Source: Burkholderiales bacterium
Lineage (GTDB): Bacteria; Pseudomonadota; Gammaproteobacteria; Burkholderiales; Usitatibacteraceae
NCBI GenBank assembly: GCA_025350945.1
Contig: JANXWW010000175.1
Span: 1 to 25,031, forward strand
Direction of reading: 5' to 3'
DNA length: 25,031 nucleotides
The notes beneath the pieces were generated by a model that was not told the origin of the DNA, made no database searches, and saw only the letters and a program-made list of their open reading frames with translations. Position 1 is the first letter of the stretch; every line of letters starts with the position of its first letter. The position numbers and the translations under genes were made by a program. Shown piece after piece: positions 6,187 through 12,800 of this stretch.

Positions 6187-7515
6187 ATGGAAACAAGAGA
6201 CAACTTTGGTGCCAAGGAAAGAATGCAAAACGAGCAGGCTTTCCGGTCAATGGCGGCCAAGCTGGGCGAGAGAATTGAGAACGGCGCGCGCGCCGGTGGA
6301 ACTTTGGATGAGCTGCACGCGCAGCGTAAAGCAGCAAGGCGATTCGCCAATAAGCTCAATTCAGTCGTGGTGAACGAAGTGCGTGAACATTCTTCAGAAG
6401 AAGTATCTGCGCTTTGTCACGTGACTGAGTTGGTGACTAGATGTGATTCGTTGATAAATGGGCTGGAGGAATTTCGCTCAAGCACTGTCGCTAACGATGC
6501 CTGGCGAGACCAAAAAGGCAATTCAATAAAGGTTGCGGCGAAAGGCGAAAACTTTGCGCCTAAAAAAGATTTTGGCGGACCTGAATTTTCCTTTGGAAGT
6601 TTGCTGCGGGGCATGGTCAATGCTGGGCCCAAGTCGCTGGAAATCAAAGCAGCTCTAAGCGAAGGCACCGATGCGGCGGGTGGATTCCTGACCCCCGAAA
6701 ATCTTTCGAATGATTTGATTGATCGCATGCGTTCAAGACAAGTTTGCGTCAATGCAGGCGCGCGGTCGGTACAACTCGGATCGGACAATACCCGCATAGT
6801 GCGCGTTGCGAGCGATCCTGCGGTGGGTTGGCGGAATGAAAACGCTGCGGTTGCGGAATCCGATCCGGTATTTGAAGGCGTCATATTTGCGCCAAAAACA
6901 CTAGCCGTACTGGTGAAGGTTTCTATCGAGTTGCTTGAAGATGCCGTCAACATGAGCGATGCGCTTACGCAGATATTCGCGAATGCAATGGCCGTTGAAT
7001 TGGACAGAGTGGCGCTTGTCGGTACTGGTACCGCCCCTGAACCGCGAGGCGTGTTTAATACGCCAAGTGTGGGCAGCGTTTCGATGGGTACGAACGGTGC
7101 GCAGATTACCAACTACACCAATATGCTGGATGCGCTCAGAACGATTCGCACGGCGAATTCTGCGGATCCCACCGCGATGATTTTGCACCCGCGTACTGCC
7201 CGCACGGTTGATGGCTTGGTGGATAGCACTGGCCAGCCGTTGCAGGCACCCAAGGCGCTCGACACGATTCCGCAGCTCATAACAACGTCGCTTCCAATTA
7301 ATCAGGTGCAAGGCACCAGCGGCACGGTTTGCTCAAGCATCATTGCGGGCGATTTTACTCAAATGTTCCTTGGTATTCGCACCGACATTCGCATTCAATT
7401 GCTACGAGAAACTTTCATGGGCAATTTGCAAGTGGGTTTTGTTTGCTACATGCGAGCAGATGTGCAGCTCGCACAGCCGTCAGCATTTGCAAAGGTGATC
7501 GGAATCCTGCCTTAA
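6187..7515 (+). CDS. HK97-family phage major capsid protein
   Basis: Shell-forming protein of 442 residues with the HK97 gp5-type fold. The N-terminal ~130 residues are charged and helical, like the delta/scaffold region of HK97 capsids. Then come the hallmarks: EGTDAAGGFLTPENLSNDLI (start of the mature shell domain), the VGWRNENAAVAESDPVFEGV segment (E-loop area), KVSIELLEDA, DRVALVGTGTAPEPRGVFN and MILHPRTAR, ending in MRADVQLAQPSAFAKVIGI. The start is set by AAGGA at 6177-6181, 5 nt upstream. It sits behind the leader/terminator at 6033-6155. No protease, portal, terminase or head-tail genes follow. A lone capsid in a satellite could build small shells, remodel a helper's head, or be a remnant of a larger phage. 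Confidence 0.93.
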   Translation: METRDNFGAKERMQNEQAFRSMAAKLGERIENGARAGGTLDELHAQRKAARRFANKLNSVVVNEVREHSSEEVSALCHVTELVTRCDSLINGLEEFRSSTVANDAWRDQKGNSIKVAAKGENFAPKKDFGGPEFSFGSLLRGMVNAGPKSLEIKAALSEGTDAAGGFLTPENLSNDLIDRMRSRQVCVNAGARSVQLGSDNTRIVRVASDPAVGWRNENAAVAESDPVFEGVIFAPKTLAVLVKVSIELLEDAVNMSDALTQIFANAMAVELDRVALVGTGTAPEPRGVFNTPSVGSVSMGTNGAQITNYTNMLDALRTIRTANSADPTAMILHPRTARTVDGLVDSTGQPLQAPKALDTIPQLITTSLPINQVQGTSGTVCSSIIAGDFTQMFLGIRTDIRIQLLRETFMGNLQVGFVCYMRADVQLAQPSAFAKVIGILP

Positions 7516-7518
7516 AAG

Positions 7519-7638
7519 ATGTTTATGCGGCGCGAGAGAGCGGCCCATAGCGCCGCGCGGGAAAGTTGTTTGCTCGACAACTTTCTTGATTTATGGGTAT
7601 GTATGGCCAAAGTGGCGAGAGACGCTGCGGCGGAGTGA
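7519..7638 (+). CDS. Doubtful 39-residue ORF after the capsid gene
   Basis: A 39-codon frame starting 4 bases after the capsid stop, beginning MFMRRERAAHSAARESCLLD and ending KVARDAAAE. It has no good ribosome binding site, but its position favours coupling to the capsid gene. Two hairpins (7527-7556 and 7561-7585) lie within it, which may be the real feature. No domain recognised. Confidence 0.22.
   Translation: MFMRRERAAHSAARESCLLDNFLDLWVCMAKVARDAAAE
7561..7585. repeat. Perfect 9-bp hairpin after the capsid gene
   Basis: GAAAGTTGT and ACAACTTTC flank a 7-nt loop (TTGCTCG). No T-run follows on the + strand. It could be an RNA stem or a recombination/protein site near the element end. Confidence 0.55.
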
Positions 7639-7685
7639 TTCACCGCGAACTGACACTACCTTTCCAGATCGCTGAACATCACACT

Positions 7686-7718
7686 AGCCCCGCCATATTA
7701 TCGATGGTGGGGCTTTTT
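7686..7718 (+). terminator. Strong intrinsic terminator closing the element region
   Basis: AGCCCCGCCAT (7686-7696), 7-nt loop, ATGGTGGGGCT (7704-7714): an 11-bp stem with one G-U pair, then five T. It lies 171 bases after the capsid stop and isolates the sigma factor gene from element transcription. Confidence 0.85.
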
Positions 7719-7869
7719 GAATCTTTATGCTGGTGCGCATGAAAAATATTTCAACGCGTGGGGTATTATCACAACGAATGATGTGATCCTTAATATTTGC
7801 TTAGCGGCTCGACAGTTGGCACGGGGTATGTAGGGGGGTATCATCAAAAAGTGCGCAGAATTTTAGTCT

Positions 7870-7875
7870 TATAAT
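7870..7875 (+). promoter_or_regulatory. Possible -10 box for the sigma factor gene
   Basis: An exact TATAAT lies 84 bases before the sigma factor start. No good -35 is seen 16-18 bases upstream, so it may depend on an activator or be chance. Confidence 0.3.
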
Positions 7876-7958
7876 CAATAACATAAGTCAGTTATTCGAT
7901 TGAGGTCCTCGGCACCACACAAAAGACTGTTCACAGTCGTGAAAATCCAAGGTTTCTC

Positions 7959-8510
7959 ATGAGTGACGTCACCAGCTTGCTGTTTGCTGCGCGTAACGAT
8001 GACTCCCAAGCCATGAACCGCTTGTTTGAGGTGCTCTACGACGACCTCCGCCTGCTCGCCCACGCCAAGCTGCGTCGCTCGGCTCCTATGACGGTACTGG
8101 ATACCACGGCGCTGGTGCATGAATCCTATCTGCGCTTTTTACGAACCGGCGATTTGAAAGTCGAAGATCGCCCGCATTTTCTGGCGTATGCGGCGCGTGT
8201 GATGCGCTCCATCGTGGTTGATCTTATCCGCAGCCGCCTGGCTGATCGCAATGGTGGCGATGCGCTGCACGTCACGCTCAATTCCGAAATCGCCGAATCC
8301 GCGAGCGTGCGCGAAGATGAAGTGATTATGGTGAACGACGCGCTCGAAGAGCTGGCAACGATTGATCCCAGGCTGGTGAAAGTGGTGGAGATGCGTTATT
8401 TCGCGGGTATGTCAGAGGATGAAATCGCGCAGTCGCTGGGCGTGAGCATTCGCACAGTCGAGCGCGATTGGGAAAAGGCGCGGTTGTTTTTATATCGTGC
8501 GTTGAGATAA
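7959..8510 (+). CDS. ECF-type sigma factor, ECF43-like, paired with a Ser/Thr kinase
   Basis: RNA polymerase sigma factor of 183 residues with only regions 2 and 4. Region 2 includes DTTALVHESYLRFLR and the core -10 recognition part PHFLAYAARVMRSIVVDLIR; region 4 ends with MSEDEIAQSLGVSIRTVERDW, the -35 binding helix-turn-helix. No anti-sigma gene is adjacent. Instead a Ser/Thr kinase gene follows 88 bases downstream, the context of the ECF43 group. In the Vibrio EcfP/PknT pair, the usual acidic patch of region 2.2 is missing and a phosphorylated Thr replaces it. Here the equivalent segment is DTTALVHE with Thr49/Thr50, in place of the common acidic D-x-x-D/E patch, so phospho-activation is a reasonable inference. 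It lies just right of the integrated element. Confidence 0.9.
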   Translation: MSDVTSLLFAARNDDSQAMNRLFEVLYDDLRLLAHAKLRRSAPMTVLDTTALVHESYLRFLRTGDLKVEDRPHFLAYAARVMRSIVVDLIRSRLADRNGGDALHVTLNSEIAESASVREDEVIMVNDALEELATIDPRLVKVVEMRYFAGMSEDEIAQSLGVSIRTVERDWEKARLFLYRALR

Positions 8511-8598
8511 GTTTTGGGCAATGTCGGGTTTGATTTGAAAAATTCGTCTTTGAGGATTAGACCTATTTAATCTACAACTACAAGGCTCGGAGTAAAGT

Positions 8599-11505
8599 TT
8601 GAAAATTTCCGCTCACGATTGGCAGCAAGCGTTCAAATTGCTCGATGCCGCGCTGGAAATACCTGCGACGGAGAGAGCGGCTTGGCTGAAAAATTTAGAG
8701 CCGGAACATGCGCATTTACAGCCAGCGCTGACAGAATTGCTGGAACAACATGCGGTGCTGGAAACGGAATCATTTTTGCAATCGCTGCCCGCCTTTACCA
8801 ATGTCGATAAGTTGTCTGGCGATGCGGCTTCATCCGCGCTGTCAGGAAGTTCAGGCAGGCTCGGTGAGTTGCGTGCAGATGTATCGATCGGTCCCTATCG
8901 ATTGATTCGTGAGCTCGGTGTGGGCGGCATGGGCGCGGTGTGGCTGGCGGAGCGTTCTGATGGCTCGCTGAAGCGCACCGTCGCCTTGAAGCTGCCACAT
9001 GCCGGGCCGTTTCAGCGGCAGCTTGCGGAGCGCTTTGATCGCGAACGCGATATTTTGGCGGCGCTGACGCACCCGAATATTGCTAGGCTTTACGATGCTG
9101 GTGCAGGCTCGGGAATCGGAAATACAGGTCAACCCTATCTGGCGCTGGAGTACGTCGAGGGATTACCGCTCACTGAATATTGCGCATCGAAAAATTTGGG
9201 TGTACGCGGGCGCCTGGAATTATTTGGCCAGGTGTTGTCTGCCGTGCAATACGCGCACAACAATCTGGTGCTGCATCGCGATTTAAAGCCATCCAATATT
9301 TTGGTCACCTCCGCAGGCGTGGTGAGCTTGCTCGATTTCGGTATTGCCAAATTCATGACCGGTGCTGAAACCAGCGAGACAGCTCTTACCGAGCTGACAG
9401 GTCGCGCGATGACACCCGACTATGCCTCGCCCGAACAAATCGCTGGTGCGCCCATTAGCACGTCCTCAGACGTATATTCGCTCGGCGTGGTGCTGTATGA
9501 ATTATTGAGTGGCGTGCGGCCTTATAAATTAAAGCGCGGCACGCGCGGCGAATTGGAAGATGCCATATTGGCTGTTGATGCGATCAGGCCCAGCCAGATG
9601 ATGCGGCAGCGCACGGGTGCGCAAGATACGCTTATGTTCAAAACCGCGAAAGAGCTGGAAGGCGATCTCGATATCGTTTGTTTGAAAGCGCTGAAGAAAA
9701 AACCGGAAGAACGCTACGCCACCGTGGCGGCATTTGCGAATGACATTACGCGCTGGCTGAATGGTTATCCGATTGAAACGCGTTCGGACGGAAACTGGTA
9801 TGTGGTGCGCAAATATGTGGCGCGACATCGCAGTGTGGTGGCACTGTCGGCATTCGCAATATTTGCCATGGTGGCAGGCACGATTACATCGGTGATTCAA
9901 GCGCAGCGCGCGGCGGCTGAGGCCAAGGTGGCGCGTGAGCAGAGCGCACGCGCGCTCGCGGTCGAACAATTTTTATCCGGTTTGTTTAACGCCAATTCAG
10001 TTGATCAGGCCGACCCGGAAGCCGCGCGCCGTACCACTGCACCGGAGCTTTTGGATCGCGGTGCGGCGCGAATTGATAAAGCGCTGACAGATTTCCCCAC
10101 TGCCAAAGCGGATGTACTGGCCACATTGGCGAACATGCATGTGCATCTGGGGGACTGGAAAAAAGCGGCGGAGTTAAGCCGTGCACGCCTGCCGTTAGTC
10201 GAAAGATCGTTTGGCAAACGATCAGTCGAATATGCACAAGCACTAGCAGATACAGCAGAAAAAGTTAACGGTACTCGCAAGGATGATGAAAGCGTATTGG
10301 GACTGACCCTGGAAGGCAAAAGAATCCTGATTGATTTAAACCAGGAAAAAACGCTGTTGTTTGGTGAATTGCTGCGCATGGAATCCACAGTTTGGCGACG
10401 ACGCGATTTGGATATTGCGGTTGAACGCGCGGCGAATGCGGTTGAAATTATTCGCCCTTTTATGCTGAAGGCCGTCGCCAGTAGTCCGCCATCAGATCCC
10501 ACTGTTGTGCCGCCCGCAGAAATATTGGCTGATCCCAATTCAGACGTAAACAAGGCGCGAAACATCGCCAAACGTTATGGCACGGCACTCGGTGATTTGG
10601 GCATGGCCTATAACGCACGCGGCAACTTTATTGAAGCTGACGTAGCGCTGACAGAGGCGGACAAGGTTATGTCGGAAACGCGCGGCCGCGATAATTTTGA
10701 CGCCGCATGGGTATTGGTGTTGCGCGGCACCATCAACGTAATGCGCGGACATTTTGTCAACGCTGAATCGATGTTGCGGGAAGGTACGGCCACTCTCAAA
10801 CGTACTGGCAGTCCTGATCATACATCCACTATCCAAGCGGAAAGTATGCTCGCGTGGTTTCTGCATATGACTCATCGGCGTGAAGAAGCAGCACAGCTCA
10901 TCAATGACGCGCGCGCGCGGATTTTATTGCGTTCTGGCAACCGCGATCCGCGCACAATCGAAACCAATGTCCTTTATGCGGGCACCTTGGTAGCCGAAGC
11001 CCGTTTTTCAGAGGCGATCGCGATCGCTGAGCCTTACGCGCTGCTGGAAAAGGATTTGGTCAGCGCGCGTGTCGTGTTCGGCAGCGCGCTCGCACGAAGC
11101 GGTGAATTCGAGCGTGCGTTGCCTCCGCTCAATGCGGCCATTCAAATTCTCGAAGCGCGTAAAGCACGCAACAATTTGCTGTGGACTGAGGCCATGCTGG
11201 CGCGTGCGGAACTTTCGCTGGCACAGCATCATTATGCGGCGGCGAGCGCGGATTTCAATTCAGTATTGGCGGGTGCCACAGTCAACGGCCACGGTGCACA
11301 GTTTACGGCGCGCATTCATTTAGGGCTAGCACGCGTGGATGCGGCAATCGGTGACACCGCCGCAGCGCGCACACATCTGGCGAGTGCAGAAACACTATTG
11401 AATGCGCCGCAAGTCAATGGCATGCTGGCGACGCTTAGTGCTGAAGTACAACGCGAATCTGATGCCTTAAAATCTGACGCTCTAAAGCACCCGTCAAAAA
11501 AATAA
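8599..11505 (+). CDS. Membrane Ser/Thr protein kinase with C-terminal TPR-like region
   Basis: Hanks-type kinase of 968 residues. The N-terminal ~95 residues resemble the helical cap found in many sigma-linked kinases. The kinase domain spans ~100-390: glycine loop GVGGMG (107-112), VALK Lys131, catalytic HRDLKPSN (His226, Asp228), DFG at 246-248, then DYASPEQ as the APE-like motif. A membrane helix (about 412-432, VVALSAFAIFAMVAGTI) is followed by an Ala-rich stretch and a ~500-residue helical region with TPR character (for example GDLGMAYNARGNFIEADVAL). The kinase is thus cytoplasmic and the C-terminal sensor probably periplasmic. The start is a TTG with GGAG at 8589-8592, 6 nt upstream; no early ATG exists. 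It is likely co-transcribed with the sigma factor and likely phosphorylates it. Confidence 0.92.
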   Translation: MKISAHDWQQAFKLLDAALEIPATERAAWLKNLEPEHAHLQPALTELLEQHAVLETESFLQSLPAFTNVDKLSGDAASSALSGSSGRLGELRADVSIGPYRLIRELGVGGMGAVWLAERSDGSLKRTVALKLPHAGPFQRQLAERFDRERDILAALTHPNIARLYDAGAGSGIGNTGQPYLALEYVEGLPLTEYCASKNLGVRGRLELFGQVLSAVQYAHNNLVLHRDLKPSNILVTSAGVVSLLDFGIAKFMTGAETSETALTELTGRAMTPDYASPEQIAGAPISTSSDVYSLGVVLYELLSGVRPYKLKRGTRGELEDAILAVDAIRPSQMMRQRTGAQDTLMFKTAKELEGDLDIVCLKALKKKPEERYATVAAFANDITRWLNGYPIETRSDGNWYVVRKYVARHRSVVALSAFAIFAMVAGTITSVIQAQRAAAEAKVAREQSARALAVEQFLSGLFNANSVDQADPEAARRTTAPELLDRGAARIDKALTDFPTAKADVLATLANMHVHLGDWKKAAELSRARLPLVERSFGKRSVEYAQALADTAEKVNGTRKDDESVLGLTLEGKRILIDLNQEKTLLFGELLRMESTVWRRRDLDIAVERAANAVEIIRPFMLKAVASSPPSDPTVVPPAEILADPNSDVNKARNIAKRYGTALGDLGMAYNARGNFIEADVALTEADKVMSETRGRDNFDAAWVLVLRGTINVMRGHFVNAESMLREGTATLKRTGSPDHTSTIQAESMLAWFLHMTHRREEAAQLINDARARILLRSGNRDPRTIETNVLYAGTLVAEARFSEAIAIAEPYALLEKDLVSARVVFGSALARSGEFERALPPLNAAIQILEARKARNNLLWTEAMLARAELSLAQHHYAAASADFNSVLAGATVNGHGAQFTARIHLGLARVDAAIGDTAAARTHLASAETLLNAPQVNGMLATLSAEVQRESDALKSDALKHPSKK

Positions 11506-11690
11506 GTTGTGCATGCGTTCTTACGCAAACGGCACGCTCCAGCGCGTTTGCAATCCGTTGGCCGTATTCTGGACAATGGAAGATAAAAGCAGAGCGGAAA
11601 AACTCACGCGCACTTATTGCTATGAAGACCGTTAGCGCTCAGGAATAAATTAGCAAAGTAGGAATGGTGCAAAAGCCTAGTAAAATTTAA

Positions 11691-11711
11691 TTTGTTTATA
11701 TATTTAACAAA
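11691..11711. promoter_or_regulatory. AT-rich dyad in the promoter region of the RIO1 gene
   Basis: TTTGTT and AACAAA flank 9 AT-rich bases (TATATATTT), 25 bases before the RIO1 start. It may contain the -10 element. The rest of the 11506-11735 interval shows nothing recognisable. Confidence 0.3.
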
Positions 11712-11735
11712 CGCAAAAGCTAATAAAAAGACGCC

Positions 11736-12587
11736 ATGAAAACGCCGCAACGATTGCAGCCTTTGGTTGAAGAAGGTCTTATTGATGAGGTCATTCGCCA
11801 GCTCATGAGTGGCAAAGAGGCCACGGTTTACGTCGTGCGCTGCGGTGAAGATATTCGTTGCGCCAAGGTTTACAAGGAAGCTGACAAGCGCGCGTTTCGT
11901 CAGGCGGTGCAATATACCGAAGGCCGTAAAGTTAAAAACAGCCGTCGCGCACGTGCGATGGAAAAGGGCTCCAAGTTCGGTCGTGAGCAGCAGGAAGAAG
12001 CATGGCAAAGCGCTGAAGTGGATGCGCTGCATCGATTGGCGTTTGCCGGTGTGCGCGTACCCAAGCCGTACAATTTTTTGAATGGCGTGCTGTTGATGGA
12101 ATTGGTGACGGACGAAAACGGCCATGCCGCACCGAGACTGAACGATGTCGAACTTACGCCCGAAAAAGCGCGAGAGTATCATCAAAAATTAATTCGTGAT
12201 GTGGTGCTGATGCTGTGCGTTGGCATCGTGCATGGCGACCTTTCCGAATACAACGTGCTGGTGGATGCCGATGGCCCGGTCATCATCGATCTGCCGCAAG
12301 CCATTGATGCTGCGGGCAACAACAGTGCGGCGAGTTTGCTGGAGCGCGATGTCAATAATCTCGCCATCTGGTTTTCCCGCTTCGCACCTGAGCTTATCAA
12401 AACTGATTACGGCCGGGAAATCTGGGCGATTTATAAAACCGGAAAATTGCTTCCCGATACGCCACTCACCGGCTTCTTTGCGCGTGATGAAAAGAAAGCA
12501 GACGTAAAAGGGCTCATTAAAGAGATCGATGAAGTGGTGAGAGAAGAAGCGGCGCGGCAACGGTATAAGCAAAGTTTGGAGCAATAA
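11736..12587 (+). CDS. RIO1-family atypical serine kinase
   Basis: Atypical protein kinase of 283 residues, normal for bacterial RIO1 proteins. The key motifs are in order: SGKEATVY (Ser25-Tyr32, the RIO1 nucleotide loop), CAKVYK with Lys44, a RIO-specific basic insert (RKVKNSRRARAMEKGSKFG), the catalytic loop HGDLSEYN (Asp168, Asn173) and the metal-binding IIDLPQAI (Asp185). The C-terminal tail is charged and helical. In archaea and eukaryotes RIO1 acts in small ribosomal subunit maturation; the role of bacterial members is not well known. It has its own upstream region and only a weak Shine-Dalgarno. A 126-bp palindromic element starts 3 bases after its stop and separates it from the convergent gene. 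Confidence 0.92.
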   Translation: MKTPQRLQPLVEEGLIDEVIRQLMSGKEATVYVVRCGEDIRCAKVYKEADKRAFRQAVQYTEGRKVKNSRRARAMEKGSKFGREQQEEAWQSAEVDALHRLAFAGVRVPKPYNFLNGVLLMELVTDENGHAAPRLNDVELTPEKAREYHQKLIRDVVLMLCVGIVHGDLSEYNVLVDADGPVIIDLPQAIDAAGNNSAASLLERDVNNLAIWFSRFAPELIKTDYGREIWAIYKTGKLLPDTPLTGFFARDEKKADVKGLIKEIDEVVREEAARQRYKQSLEQ

Positions 12588-12589
12588 TT

Positions 12590-12715
12590 CAGGGTACTTC
12601 TATAAACCTACTGCGCGGGCCGATTTCGCTCCTGTGGTGCTCGCTTTACACCGGGTAAAGGTCCGCTCCTCGGAGCGAACTCGACCCGCTCGCTACGGTT
12701 TTTAGAAGTACCCTG
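12590..12715. repeat. 126-bp near-palindromic intergenic element
   Basis: The outer arms 12590-12608 and 12697-12715 match at 18 of 19 positions. Inner arms 12616-12632 and 12672-12688 match at 15 of 17. The centre holds a perfect CTTTAC-ACCGG-GTAAAG hairpin (12644-12660). The whole thus folds as one long cruciform. It lies between two convergent genes, starting 3 bases after the RIO1 stop. It could be a MITE- or REP-like repeat or a bidirectional terminator; it lacks a clean T-run. Confidence 0.8.
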
Positions 12716-12734
12716 CAATTACAACGCTAGAATT

Positions 12735-12774
12735 GGCGGGCGTTTCCAGGCATATTTGCTCGGAAACGCTTGCC
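12735..12774 (+). repeat. 13-bp hairpin beside the palindromic element
   Basis: GGCGGGCGTTTCC (12735-12747) pairs with GGAAACGCTTGCC (12762-12774) around a 14-nt loop. Two G-U pairs are allowed only in + strand RNA, so it favours a + transcript (the RIO1 message 3' end). No T-run follows. Confidence 0.5.
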
Positions 12775-12800
12775 CCTATTGCCTTTGATGATTAAAAAAT

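Larger units (their letters stand above)
7516..7958. other. Junction region between element and chromosome
   Basis: This 443-base stretch holds no convincing gene. It carries two adjacent hairpins (GCGGCGC/GCGCCGC at 7527-7556 and a perfect 9-bp stem at 7561-7585), the terminator at 7686-7718, a TATAAT at 7870-7875 and a small AATAAC/GTTATT dyad at 7877-7896. The right attachment site of the element should lie here, but it cannot be recognised because its left partner is outside the window. Confidence 0.45.

Noticed and set aside
7516..7958. Right attachment site or tRNA fragment
   Set aside because: Looked for a tRNA-like 3' end or direct repeat but none stands out; the left end is outside the window, so no pair can be tested.
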